From contig CAWEYS010000029.1 in assembly GCA_963813355.1 (NCBI GenBank), forward strand, positions 62,001 to 126,000: a stretch of 64,000 nucleotides of DNA, in the 5' to 3' direction. The notes under the pieces were generated by a model, which had not been told where the DNA came from, searched no databases, and saw nothing but the letters and a program-made list of their open reading frames with translations. Shown here in pieces: positions 19,906 to 29,330 of the stretch. Both the position numbers and the translations under genes were made by a program. The DNA is from DATAGF01 sp963813355. GTDB lineage: Bacteria; Actinomycetota; Thermoleophilia; Miltoncostaeales; Miltoncostaeaceae. Numbering within the stretch: position 1 is the first letter of the stretch; every line of letters begins with the position of its first letter.

Positions 19906-21285
19906 TCAGTGCTGGGAGATCCGGAGCCCCGAGACCGCCGGGAGGCGGATGACGGTCGCGGTCGCCTCGATGCGCGCGTCCCCCCCGTGGGCGCGCGCGA
20001 TCGCGCGGACGATCGACAGGCCGAGCCCGGCGCCCTGCCCGGCGGCCGCGGAGCCGCCGCGCACGAATCGCCCGAAGACGCCCTCGGCATCCTCGGGCGG
20101 CACCCCGGCTCCGCCGTCCTCGACCGACAGCTCGACGTCGTCCCCCACCCGCCGCGCGCGCACGACGACCGGCCCGGCGCCGTGGCGGAGGGCGTTGTCG
20201 ACGAGGTTCGTGACGGCCTGCTCGATGCGGAGACGGTCGGCGATCATGGTCGCGCCCGGGTCGGCGGCGACCTCGATCGAGCGCCCCTCCTCGGCGGCGC
20301 GCGCGGCGAAGCGGGCGGCGACGGCCTCCAGGACGTCCCGCGTCCTGAGGCGCTCGGGGTGGAGGGGCAGCCTGCCGCCGTCCATCCGGGCGAGCACCAG
20401 CAGGTCGTCGGCGAGGCGGGCGAGGCGCTCGGTCTCCTCGCGGGCCGAGGCGAGCGCGACCCGCAGCTCCTCCGGCGACCGCTCGCCCGCCAGGGCCAGG
20501 TCGATCTCCGCCTTCAGGATCGCGACGGGCGTGCGCAGCTCGTGGCTGGCGTCGGCCACGAAGGCGCGCTCGCGCTCGAGCGCCGCGTCGACGCGGTCCA
20601 GCATCGCGTTCAGCGTCTCGCCGAGCCGCCGCAGCTCGTCCCTCGCCTCGGGCAGCGGCAGGCGGGCGCCGGCCGGAGCGCCCGAGACCTCGCCGGCGCG
20701 CGCGCGCATCGCCTCGACCGGCCGGAGGGCCGCCGCGGCCAGCAGGTAGCCCAGGACCGCCGCGACCGCCAGAGCGATCGGGCCGGCCACCAGCAGCAGC
20801 CCGGTCAGGCCCGCGACGGCCTCGTCGCGGTCGTCGAGGGAGGCCCCCACGACCACGACGCGCGCCGCGTCGCCCTCCGCGGGGCGCGCGAGCAGCCGCG
20901 CCGGGCCGTCCACGCCCGGCACGGCCTCACGCTCGAGCGTCGCGGCGCCGGCCCGGGCGCGCTGGAGGTCGCCGCCGGCGACGAGCGGCCGGACCAGCAG
21001 CGGCGACGACGCGTCGACCACCCGGCCGCGCGCGTCGAGGACCTGGGCGAAGCCGTCCTCGAGCTCCGACAGCCGGCGCCCGGCCGGGCCGGCCAGGTTG
21101 CCGCCGCCGGCGCCGACGATCGCCGCCAGCTCGTCGGCGCGGGTCCTCAGCGAGGTGTCGATGCCGTCGTCGAGCTCGTTCTGCAGGCTCACGCGCAGGA
21201 AGATCGCCACCACCGCCAGCACCGCCGCCATCGCGAGCGCGAAGGCCAGCGTCAGCCGCCAGCGGATCGGGAGCCGGCGGATCAC
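19906..21285 (-). CDS. Sensor histidine kinase of an OmpR-type two-component system
   Basis: The 459-aa kinase has TM1 (about 11-32), a ~130-residue extracytoplasmic sensor, TM2 (about 165-190) and a HAMP region. The HisKA H-box is FVADASHELRTPVAILKAEI. HATPase boxes are N (RIEQAVTNLVDNALRHG), G1 (VEDGGAGVP) and G2 (GQGAGLGLSIVRAIA). Its GTG start overlaps the response-regulator stop (GTGA at 21285-21282). The signal is unknown; the PepSY protein divergent from the operon may be part of sensing or output. Confidence 0.93.
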   Translation of the reverse strand: MIRRLPIRWRLTLAFALAMAAVLAVVAIFLRVSLQNELDDGIDTSLRTRADELAAIVGAGGGNLAGPAGRRLSELEDGFAQVLDARGRVVDASSPLLVRPLVAGGDLQRARAGAATLEREAVPGVDGPARLLARPAEGDAARVVVVGASLDDRDEAVAGLTGLLLVAGPIALAVAAVLGYLLAAAALRPVEAMRARAGEVSGAPAGARLPLPEARDELRRLGETLNAMLDRVDAALERERAFVADASHELRTPVAILKAEIDLALAGERSPEELRVALASAREETERLARLADDLLVLARMDGGRLPLHPERLRTRDVLEAVAARFAARAAEEGRSIEVAADPGATMIADRLRIEQAVTNLVDNALRHGAGPVVVRARRVGDDVELSVEDGGAGVPPEDAEGVFGRFVRGGSAAAGQGAGLGLSIVRAIARAHGGDARIEATATVIRLPAVSGLRISQH

Positions 21286-21956
21286 GCGGGGGAGCGCAGG
21301 CGGTAGCCCCCGCCCCGCACGGTCTCGATGTCGGCGCGCCCGAATGGGCGGTCGATCTTGTTGCGCAGGTAGCCGATGTAGACGGCGACGACGTTCGATC
21401 GGTTCTCGTACTCGCCGTCCCAGCCGGCCTCCAGGAGCGCGAGCCGGCTGAGCACCTCGCCCGGCCGGCGCATGAACGCCTCCAGCAGGGCGAGCTCGGT
21501 GGCCGACAGCGCGATCTCCGTCTCGCCGCGCCAGACCCTCCGCTCCGCCGGGTCGAGCCGCAGGTCGCCCACCTGCAGCACCGCCGGCCGCTCCCGCGGG
21601 CCGCGGCGCGCCAGCGCCCGCAGGCGGGCGCCCAGCTCGGGGAACTCGAACGGCTTGACCAGGTAGTCGTCGGCGCCGCCGTCGAGGCCGGCGACGCGGT
21701 CCTCGACCTCGCCGCGGGCGGTGAGCATCAGGACCGGCGACCAGACGAGCGCCTCGCGCAGGCGCCGGCAGGTCTCGAAGCCGTCGATCCCGGGCAGCAT
21801 CACGTCGAGCACGATCGCGTCGAAGGCCGTGGCGGCCGCCATCCAGAGGGCGTCCTCGCCGCAGGAGGCGACGTCGACGACGGCGCCCTGGTCGACCAGG
21901 CCGCGTCGCAGCAGCTCGGCCATCTTCGGCTCGTCCTCGACGATCAGCACGCGCAC
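21282..21956 (-). CDS. OmpR/PhoB-family response regulator
   Basis: The 224-aa regulator starts at GTG 21956, preceded at five bases by GGAGG. The receiver domain begins VRVLIVEDEPKMAELLRRG, with the phosphorylatable Asp in IVLDVMLPGIDG and the conserved Lys in DDYLVKPFEF. The winged-helix output domain ends with YLRNKIDRPFGRADIETVRG. It is first in the operon and reads away from the symmetric repeat at 22002-22052, its likely own operator. A longer in-frame reading to 22397 runs through that repeat and is not credible. Confidence 0.93.
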   Translation of the reverse strand: MRVLIVEDEPKMAELLRRGLVDQGAVVDVASCGEDALWMAAATAFDAIVLDVMLPGIDGFETCRRLREALVWSPVLMLTARGEVEDRVAGLDGGADDYLVKPFEFPELGARLRALARRGPRERPAVLQVGDLRLDPAERRVWRGETEIALSATELALLEAFMRRPGEVLSRLALLEAGWDGEYENRSNVVAVYIGYLRNKIDRPFGRADIETVRGGGYRLRSPA

Positions 21957-22001
21957 TGCGGCCTCCGCTCGACGCCGGCGGGTCAACCCTTGCGCGTCCG
22001 C

Positions 22002-22052
22002 GATGAGAGCACGGTGAGAGAACGATAGGCCACCTCTCACCGCCTTCTCATC
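22002..22052. promoter_or_regulatory. Symmetric operator-like repeat between response regulator and PepSY gene
   Basis: TGAGAG occurs at 22004 and 22015 on the plus strand. The same kind of pair (TGAGAG, TGAGAA) occurs on the minus strand at 22039-22034 and 22050-22045. Each pair is spaced 11 bp, the direct-repeat phasing used by OmpR/PhoB-family regulators. The two pairs form an inverted repeat with 19-bp arms (22002-22020 and 22034-22052, 16 of 19 matching) around a 13-bp spacer. It lies in the 166-bp divergent region, so it could control both directions. Confidence 0.65.
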
Positions 22053-22122
22053 ACGGGGCTGTTCCCTTCTCGGGCAGTGGGTCGGACCTCGACCCGGCAC
22101 CTCGAGACAAGGAGACGTCGGG

Positions 22123-22451
22123 ATGGACAAGCGGACCAAGCTGGGCATCGGCGGCGCCGCCGCGGTCGTGGCCATCGGCGCGGGGTCGTTCCTCGGCATC
22201 GCGGCGGCGACCGGCGGCGACGACGCAGCCCCTGCAGGGGGACGCCAAGGACCAGGGCGGTCGCCGCGGCGCTGGCGAGCACCGGCGGCGGCACGGTCAC
22301 CGAGACCGAGACCGGCGACGACGGGGCCGCCTACGACGTCGAGGTGAGGAAGGCGGACGGCTCGCAGGTGGAGGTGCAGCTCGACGCCGACTTCCACGTC
22401 ATCGGCAGCGCGGTCGACGACGACGGCTCGGGCGGCAAGGACGACGACTAG
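22123..22451 (+). CDS. PepSY-domain membrane-anchored protein, frameshifted
   Basis: A small protein starting MDKRTKLGIGGAAAVVAIGA, a signal or membrane anchor. The C-terminal part in another frame (AAALASTGGGTVTETE, then YDVEVRKADGSQVEVQLD and FHVIG) is a PepSY domain. About 110 aa are expected. Two shifts are needed, near 22220 and 22255. The start is supported by an AAGGAG ribosome-binding site at about 22109. PepSY proteins often accompany two-component systems, and this one diverges from such a pair. The acidic tail GGKDDD is intact. Confidence 0.75.
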
Positions 22452-22492
22452 CCGGACGAGCCCGGCCGGCGCGGGCGTGGGAGAATCCGCCC

Positions 22493-24116
22493 GTGCCGAC
22501 CACCTACGTCACGGGCCACAGGAACCCGGACCTCGACTCGATCGCCTCGGCCATCGGCTACGCCGAGCTGAAGGGGCGGCTCGAGCCGGGTGAGCGGTAC
22601 GTCGCCGCGCGGCTGGGGGAGGTGAACGCGCAGACGCGCTGGGCGCTCGAGCGCAGCGGCGCTCCCGAGCCCGAGCTCCTGCACCACGTCCACCTGCGGG
22701 CGCGCGACGTCATGCGCCAGGAGTGCCCGCTCGCCGGCCAGGACGCCCCGTTGCGCGACGTCGGGCTGGTGATGGCGGCCGGCGACGCCGACCTCGTCGC
22801 GATCGCCGACGAGGCGGGCGCGGTCGTCGGGATGATCACCGCGCGCAACCTCGCCCGCCGCTACATCAAGGAGTCCGGCGAGCCGTCCAGCTTCGCCGAC
22901 CGGCCGGTGTCGCCCGACCTGATCGTCGACGTGCTCGGGGGCGAGATGCTGCTGCGCCCCGAGCGGCGCCTGAACGGCCGGCTCTGGGCGGTCACGGTCG
23001 ACGCCGCCAGCATGGGGCGGACGATGGGCCCCCACGACATCGTCGTCATCGGCGACCGCGCCGACGCGCAGCGCCGCGCCGTGGAGCTCGGCGTCGCGCT
23101 GCTGGTGACGACCTACGGGTCGCGGCCCGGCGACGAGGTCGTGGAGCTCGCCCGGCGCGGCGGCACCGGGATCGTCCTGTCGCCGCTGGACTCCTACGTC
23201 ACCGGGCGGCTGGTCTCGCAGTCCGTGCCGGCGCGGGAGGTCATGGGGCGCGACCCCCTCACCGCCGAGCCGGACGACCTCCTCTCGGACATCGCCGACC
23301 GCATCAAGGACGTGGACTACAGCGCGGCGATCGTCGTGGACGGCGGCGGCGTCCCCGTCGGCCTGGTCACCCGCGCCGAGCTCGTCCACCCCGCCCCGCG
23401 CCGCGTGCTGCTCGTCGACCACGGCGAGCAGGCCCAGAGCGTCCCCGGCGTCGAGGAGTCCCACATCGTCGAGATCCTCGACCACCACCACATCGGCTCC
23501 ATCGAGACGCGCCTCCCCGTGTCGGCCACGTTCGACCCGGTGGGCAGCACGGCGACGCTGGTCGTCGAGCGCTTCCGCTCCGCCGGCCGCGAGCCCCGGC
23601 GGCCGACGGCCACGATGCTGCTGGCGGCGGTCCTCTCGGACACGGTCATCCTCAGCTCGCCGACGACGACCGAGCGCGACCACCGGGTGGTGGACTACCT
23701 CGAGGAGCTCCTGGAGCTCGACGCCCGGGCGTTCGGGTCGGAGATGTTCGAGGCCTCATCGGACGTCGGCGACGTGACCGCGGCGGACATCATCCGGCGC
23801 GACGTCAAGGAGTACGAGGTGCGCCCGGGCAAGACGGTGTGCATCGCCCAGATCGAGACCGTGGGGCGCAGCCTCATGGCGCGGCGGGCGGAGCTGCTGA
23901 GCGAGATGGAGGCGGCCCGAGATCGCGGCGGCCACGCCGTTTTCGCCCTCATGGTGACCGACATCGTCGACGGCGGCACCGACCTGCTGGTGGCCGGCGA
24001 GCGCACGCGCCCTCGAGCGGGCCTTCGACGCCGAGGCGGTCGACGGCGTCATCGACCTGCCCGGCGTCATGAGCCGCAAGAAGCAGGTCGTGCCGGCGGT
24101 GCTCAGAGCGTTCTAG
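22493..24116 (+). CDS. Manganese-dependent inorganic pyrophosphatase with CBS domains (DHH family)
   Basis: A family II pyrophosphatase with a regulatory insert. It starts at GTG 22493 with the metal motif YVTGHRNPDLDSIASAIGY. CBS and DRTGG-like segments occupy about residues 70-300 (ARDVMRQECPL, PAREVMGRDPL). The catalytic part resumes with LLVDHGEQAQS and the DHH motif EILDHHHIGSI. The C-terminal DHHA2 domain reads to LLVAGERT. An apparent extra base near 24008 then breaks the frame, and the tail RKKQVVPAVLRAF continues to TAG at 24116. Removing one base gives 540 aa. CBS-pyrophosphatases are typically controlled by adenine nucleotides. Confidence 0.9.
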
Positions 24117-24128
24117 GCGACAGCCGAT

Positions 24129-24365
24129 GCCGGCCTCTTAGCGGGCCGGCATGCGGCCATCCGGCCCCTGGCCGGGGCCTCCGTGCAGACCGGCGGCACC
24201 GCCTGCGGCGGGGCCGGCCGCCGGAAAGGTCAACACCACCGTGAGGCGGGCTCGCTCGTGAGGTGCGTTTCCGGCGGCCGGCCCCGGCGCAGCCGGTGCC
24301 GCCGGTCCACATCGGGCCCCGGCCAGGGGCCTATGGCCTCGGCTGGCCCCGCTAAGAGGCCCGGC
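24129..24365. repeat. Long imperfect inverted repeat, ~100-bp arms with 40-bp loop
   Basis: The left arm (24129-24227) and right arm (24268-24365) are near-perfect reverse complements with a few mismatches and one- to two-base gaps. The outer ends share CCTCTTAGCGGG and the inner ends GGGGCCGGCCGCCGGAAA. The loop is 24228-24267. It lies between two convergent genes, after the pyrophosphatase stop (24116), and the glycosyltransferase stop falls inside the right arm. It could be a bidirectional terminator, a structured RNA or a miniature inverted-repeat element. Small ORFs inside the arms mirror each other on the two strands and are not likely to be genes. Confidence 0.85.
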
Positions 24366-25292
24366 GTAGGCTGGGACGGGCCGCCTTGCCGCGCGCGTAG
24401 CCGGCGGCCGTGAGCGCCGAGCCCGGCGATGATGGCCCCGGCCCGGCGCAGGCCCTCGGGCCGCCCGCGCAGGGCGTCCGCGACGCCGTGGGCGACGCCC
24501 GACGGCAGCGTCTTCGTCACGTAGGCCCGCTCGCTCGCGAGCCCGTCGTCGGACCCGACGCGGCCGGTCATGACGGCCTTCGACAGCCCCTCCGACCAGC
24601 AGCGCGAGCGGAAGTAGCGCCAGGTCGTGCGCCCCTCGGGGACCAGGTGCCGGACGCGGGCCTCGGGCACCATCCGGACGGTCGCTGCCCGGGTACGCGG
24701 AGTAGGCGCGGATCGACAGGTCGGTCTCCTCGCACCCCAGGGGCGTCTTGCCGACGCGGCCGAGGTCGGAGGCGAACCCGCCGACCGTCGTCACGACCTC
24801 GCGCCGGAAGGACATGTTGGCGCCGATCGGGTTCCGCACCACGGCGTCCCCGGGCGGGATGCCGCGGTAGCTGCAGCCCATCACCCAGAGGAACTCCTCC
24901 GGGATCCAGCCCGGCCGGGGCGCGCCCAGCGGGGCGAGACGGTGCCGCCGGCGCCCATGACGTCCGACGACGCGTAGGCGGCGGCGTGGCCCTGCAGCCA
25001 GCCGGGCTCGGGCACGGCGTCGTCGTCCAGGAAGACGACGATGTCGCCGCGCGCGTGGCGCACCCCCGTGTTGCGGGCGCCCGAGAGGCCGCGCCCCTCC
25101 TCGTTCGGCCATGACGCGGACGGGGTCGGTCCACTCGGCCCGCGCCCGCTCCAGCAGCGCCTCGTTGTGGTCGATCACGAGCAGCAGCTCCAGGGGCGGA
25201 GGCGACTGCGCCAGGACGGCCTCGACGGCCTCGGCGAGGACCGGCCAGCGCTCCTCCGTATGGGCGCAGACGATCACGCTCGCGCTGGTCAC
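24352..25292 (-). CDS. Glycosyltransferase family 2, multiply frameshifted
   Basis: A GT-A fold glycosyltransferase of about 310 aa. The N-terminus MTSASVIVCAHTEERWPVLA leads into the nucleotide-binding core. The metal-binding DDD motif (VFLDDDAVPEPGW) lies in a second frame. The acceptor-side region (FLWVMGCSYRGIPP, GANMSFRREV, GCEETDLSIRAY) lies in the first frame again, and the C-terminus (MVPEARVRHLVPEG) in another. Shifts lie near 25107, 24935, 24683 and 24445. The most natural tail (AGYARGKAARPSLRRAS) ends at TAG inside the long inverted repeat. All family blocks are present in order. Confidence 0.8.
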
Positions 25293-25516
25293 CCGACCCT
25301 CCCGAACACCGCTCGATCCAGGTGGATTTCCACATGCCTAGAGCATAGTCCTGACCTTTTAGCTAATCGTGGGTTTAGGCACGTTCCACTCGTATGGGCG
25401 GTGTTCCGGGTCGGGGATCTGCCGAAGAATCGATCATGCCTTCGCAGGGCGGCGCACTCACTCGATGCCGTCCGTCGCGGGTGGCCAGATCACACTCGAA
25501 AACGGAGAGACCCCAA

Positions 25517-26389
25517 GTGGGCACCACAGCACTCGACCACCCCGCTGCGCTCCGGAGGAGCGTGCAGAAGACGAGACGCCCCCGGACCTCCTTCCCCAAG
25601 GTCAGCGTCATCATCCCCGCGAAGAACGAGGCCGCCAACCTCCCCCACGTCATCCCGGCGCTGCCCGACATCGTGTCGGAGGTCCTGCTCGTGGACGGCC
25701 GGTCGACGGACGACACCATCGCCGTCGCCCGCCGGCTCCGTCCCGACGTGATCGTCGTGCCGCAGTCGTACCGCGGCAAGGGCGACGCCCTGGCGTGCGG
25801 CTGCGCCATGGCCAGCGGCGACATCATCGTGATGATGGACGCCGACGGCTCGACCGACCCCGCAGAGATCCCGCTGTTCGTCGAGGCGCTGATCGACGGC
25901 GCCGACTTCGCCAAGGGCAGCCGCTACCTGCCCGACGGCGGCAGCGAGGACCTCACCTTCATCCGACGCTCGGGCAACGCGGGCCTCACCGGGCTCGTCA
26001 ACCTCCTGTTCGGCGCGCGCTACACGGACCTCTGCTACGGCTACAACGCCTTCTGGCGCGACTGCCTCACCTCGCTCAACCTGGACTCGACCGGCTTCGA
26101 GATCGAGACCCAGCTCAACCTCAGAGCGGTCAAGGTCGGCCTGGCCATCCAGGAGGTGCCGAGCGTGGAGCGCAACCGCATCCACGGCGAGAGCAACCTC
26201 CACCCCGTCCGTGACGGGCTGCGGGTCCTGCGGACCATCCTCCGCGAGCGCCTCAGCCCCCTCCACGCGCCGGGGCCGGCCTGGGCCGCCCTGACGGGCC
26301 AGTTGGAGTACGAGGAGGCCGACGAGGTCGTGACCATCAACGGGGACGTGGCGATGCCGCATCTCCTGGACCGCGCGATCGACGCCTGA
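25517..26389 (+). CDS. Glycosyltransferase family 2 (dolichol-phosphate mannosyltransferase-like)
   Basis: A GT2 enzyme of 290 aa, intact. Motifs are VSVIIPAKNEAANL, LLVDGRSTDDT, SYRGKGDALACG and the metal-binding MMDADGSTDP. The acceptor region NRIHGESNL is typical of polyprenyl-phosphate glycosyltransferases. I chose GTG 25517. The frame is open back to an ATG at 25394, but that stretch resembles non-coding intergenic sequence. A 224-bp region separates it from the divergent glycosyltransferase and is locally AT-richer, so promoters for both are likely there. Confidence 0.87.
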   Translation: MGTTALDHPAALRRSVQKTRRPRTSFPKVSVIIPAKNEAANLPHVIPALPDIVSEVLLVDGRSTDDTIAVARRLRPDVIVVPQSYRGKGDALACGCAMASGDIIVMMDADGSTDPAEIPLFVEALIDGADFAKGSRYLPDGGSEDLTFIRRSGNAGLTGLVNLLFGARYTDLCYGYNAFWRDCLTSLNLDSTGFEIETQLNLRAVKVGLAIQEVPSVERNRIHGESNLHPVRDGLRVLRTILRERLSPLHAPGPAWAALTGQLEYEEADEVVTINGDVAMPHLLDRAIDA

Positions 26390-26455
26390 CGCTCGCCCGC
26401 GCCGCTTCACCCCACCCCAAACCACACGCTGATCGACCAGGAGAGGGCCACAGAG

Positions 26456-27707
26456 ATGACGCTGGACACCGCGGCCGATCGCGCCGTCGCCGCCGACACC
26501 GCCGTGGTGTTCATGGTCGTCAGCAACGAGCAGCTGGAGGCGGCGCGCACCGTCGCGGCGCATCTTCCCACCAGGGCCACGGTGGTGAATCCCTACACCT
26601 GCACCGCGATCCCGCTCGACGAGCTGTCGAGCGTCGAGCGGCCGCTCGGCTTCATCCCCACGCCGCGGGCGATTCGCAACGCCCGCATCACCGTCCGCCG
26701 CGCGCTCGCCCTGGCCGGCGGGCCGAGCCCCGTGCTGGTCATCGGCCAGGACGAGGGCACCATGGAGCGGGTCGCGCTCACCGCCGCGCGCAAGGCCGGG
26801 GCGCGGGTGGCGATCATGCCGGACGGGGTGCGCGCCACCGTGCCGGTCGTCCGCCACAAGGCGAAGAAGCTCAGCTGGAAGGTCATCCGCCTGGCCGACA
26901 GGACGCTGGTCGCCGCCGGAATCCTCAGCGGCCGGCGGGGCGACTTCGGCTCCAGCGCCCCCGACGCGATCCTGGGCTGGGGGCCCGGCTGGGAGCAGCC
27001 CCTCCAGGGACGGGCGCCGGCGGCCCTCATCACGAACTGCGGCAACCCGCGCGCCGACGTCTTCACCGAGATGCCGCCCCGGCCGCACGCCGGGCGCATC
27101 CTGCTGTGCAGCCAGCCGCTCTCCCTGCCGGCCACCGCCGCACCGCCCCGCGAGGTGGCCGCCTGGTACGCCTGGCTCGAGGCGATGGACGCCCTCGGCG
27201 ACCCGAGCGTGCGGGTGCGCCTGCACCCCGGCGAGCGCTCCGAGCGCTACGACCTGCCCGCGGGGCTCCACCACCTGCGCAGCGAGCCGCCCAAGGACTC
27301 TCGCCGAGGACCTCGCCTGGGCCGACGTCGTGGTCTCCCCCTACTCCTCCGTGCTCGTCGAGGCGGTCGGCGCCTCGCGGGTGCCGATCAGCGCCGGCGC
27401 CACGCAGATCTGGGGCGTCTACGCCGCCAACGCGTTCCTGGAGGACCCGCGCGTCCCGAGCGTGGACTTCCGGACCTCGCTGGGCGTCGAGGACCTCCTG
27501 AGGGTTGCCGCGGAGACGGAGCCCCGCGTTGACGCGCTCCGGGACGACTACCTCGCCAACATCGGCGACGCGGCCCGGCAGACCGCGGACGTGATCACCG
27601 CCCTCGCGACGGTGCCCGTCCCCGTGGCAGCCGGGCGGGCCCGCCGGCCTCGAGCGGCGCGGTGCGGGCGTGCCGGTCCGCGCCTAGCCCGCCCGCAGGA
27701 GGGCTAG
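26456..27707 (+). CDS. Glycosyltransferase-like protein of the surface-glycan cluster, copy 1
   Basis: About 416 aa after removing one apparent extra base near 27296. I do not recognise a firm family. The layout, with an N-terminal Rossmann-like half (VVFMVVSNEQLEAARTVAAH) and a C-terminal half with RVRLHPGER, EDLAWADVVVSPYSSVLVEA and VGASRVPIS, resembles GT-B polysialyltransferase or CDP-glycerol transferase-like enzymes. AGARVAIMPDGV is shared with its neighbour. A good AGGAGAGG ribosome-binding site precedes ATG 26456. Neighbouring nonulosonate genes make a sialic acid-type donor plausible, by inference only. Confidence 0.65.
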
Positions 27708-27774
27708 ACTGGCGTCGGCCCCCACCGCCGCACGACACGAGGCCATCCCCAATGACGCGCGGGAACTCCGCGAG

Positions 27775-28938
27775 GTGCGGCTGAGGTTGGCTGCGGCCGT
27801 GATCTTCATGGTGGTCAGCGACGAGCAGCTGGAGGCCGCGCGGGCCGTGGCGGACCACCTCCCGACCTCGCCCGTCGTCGTCAACCCCTACACGAGGGTG
27901 GCGGCGCCACTCGATGAGATGACCGGCGTCCAGCGCCCCGTCGGGCTCTTCCCGACCCCGCGGGCCATCGGCGCCGCACGGGCCACGCTGCGTCGCTCCC
28001 TGGAGCTCGCCGGCGCGGCCCATCCAGTGCTGGTGGCCGGCCAGGACGTCGGCACCATCGAGCGGGTCGCGATCGCCTCGGCGAGGAAGGCCGGGGCGAG
28101 GGTGGCGATCATGCCGGACGGCGTCTTCGCCTCCGAGAACCTCGGCGGGACGGGACGATGGCCGCTCGAGCGCGCGATCGCCGCCGCTGACAGGACGCTC
28201 GTCGCCGCAGGGGTCCTCACCGGGCGGCGGAGGGACTTCGGCTCCACCGCACCCGACATGATCCTGAGCTGGGGGCCGGGCTGGGAGGCGCCCCTCCAGC
28301 GGCGCGCGCCCGCCGCCCGGGTCGTGAACTGCGGGTCGCCGCGGTCCGACGCGTTCGCCCGGCTCCCGCCGCGGCCAGGCGAGGGGCGCGTGCTCCTCTG
28401 CAGCCAGCCCCTCTTCCTCGACCAGATTGTCGCCCCCCCAGAGCGCGCGACGGCCGCCTGGTACGACTGGGTCACGACGATGTCGCTGGTGGGCGATCCT
28501 CGCCTCCGGGTGCGCCTGCACCCGGGGGAGCGGGCCCCGGTCTATCGGCTGCCCATGGGCCTCCGGCACCTGCTCGGCGAGCCCGCAGCGGCCGCTGATC
28601 GAGGACCTCGCCTGGGCGGACGTCGTCCTGGCCCCGTTCTCATCGACCCTCGTCGAGGCGGCGGGCGCGTCCCGGATCCCGATCAGCGCCGGCTCGACCG
28701 CCGTCTGGGGCGACGTCGCCGCAAACGCCTTCCTCGAGGACCCTCGCGTCCCGAGCGTCGACTTCCGCGCGTCCCCCGGCCTGGACGACATCCTCGCGGT
28801 CGCCGACGAGGCCGCCCCCCAGTCGACGCCCTTCGCGACGACTACCTCGCCAACATCGGCGACGCCGCCCGCCGGAACGCCGACGCGCTCGCCGCGCTCG
28901 CGGTGGCCCCCCCGCCAGGAGCGGCCCGCCGGGTCTGA
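27775..28938 (+). CDS. Glycosyltransferase-like protein, tandem paralogue copy 2
   Basis: A paralogue of the preceding gene along its whole length. Shared blocks include FMVVSDEQLEAARAVADH, KAGARVAIMPDGV, DRTLVAAGVLTGRR, VRLHPGER, EDLAWADVV and DALRDDYLANIGDAAR. The frame breaks near 28590 (extra base) and near 28822 (missing base), which cancel, giving 387 aa. The true start may be the ATG at 27752 if a further shift exists, since the GTG at 27775 lacks a clear ribosome-binding site. The role is presumably like that of copy 1, perhaps with different linkage or acceptor. Confidence 0.65.
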   Translation: MRLRLAAAVIFMVVSDEQLEAARAVADHLPTSPVVVNPYTRVAAPLDEMTGVQRPVGLFPTPRAIGAARATLRRSLELAGAAHPVLVAGQDVGTIERVAIASARKAGARVAIMPDGVFASENLGGTGRWPLERAIAAADRTLVAAGVLTGRRRDFGSTAPDMILSWGPGWEAPLQRRAPAARVVNCGSPRSDAFARLPPRPGEGRVLLCSQPLFLDQIVAPPERATAAWYDWVTTMSLVGDPRLRVRLHPGERAPVYRLPMGLRHLLGEPAAAADRGPRLGGRRPGPVLIDPRRGGGRVPDPDQRRLDRRLGRRRRKRLPRGPSRPERRLPRVPRPGRHPRGRRRGRPPVDALRDDYLANIGDAARRNADALAALAVAPPPGAARRV

Positions 28939-28963
28939 GCGGCCGGCCCCGGCGGGCGCGACC

Positions 28964-29330
28964 TCAGAGCTGGGGCTTGCGAGCCCGGACGACGAACGCC
29001 GAGCACAGGAAGAGGCCACGCCAGCCCGAGGGCTCGTGCTCGAGCCGGATCGCCTCCTCGCGGAACGCCGCGGGGTCCTTCTCGGCCAAGAGCGGCATCG
29101 CCGGGTGGTAGTGGTACCAGAGCAGCTCCATGTCCTCGAACCCGAGCCCGTCGAAGAGCTCGATCACCTCGAAGGGGTTGTGGAACCTCGAGAGGATCGC
29201 GTCGTAGCCGGCCTTGGTCTCGTCGTCGTAATGGGTCTCGCGGCGGGGGGGCATCTCCATCGCCAGACGTTCCCGCAGGAACTGCCCGACGTGCCCGCGC
29301 AGGTGAGCGGCCGCGGGCCTGAGCGGCAAC
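28964..29330 (-). pseudogene. 3' fragment of a SAM-dependent methyltransferase
   Basis: The frame encodes a methyltransferase C-terminus: GHVGQFLRERLAMEMP, YDDETKAGYDAILSRFHNP, FEVIELFDGLGFEDMELLWY and SGWRGLFLCSAFVVRA. No SAM-binding N-terminal half is found. Upstream, the frame gives way to transposase sequence at about 29310-29330, so the 5' part was lost when the insertion sequence arrived or was deleted. Confidence 0.75.

Noticed and set aside
21957..22397. Extended N-terminus of the response regulator
   Set aside because: The extension crosses the operator-like repeat and the PepSY gene. GTG 21956 has GGAGG at proper distance and gives the standard receiver start.
24103..24413. Small ORFs on both strands in the inverted repeat (MWTGGT... 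and MQTGGT...)
   Set aside because: They are near-copies because the arms are reverse complements. No ribosome-binding site or family.
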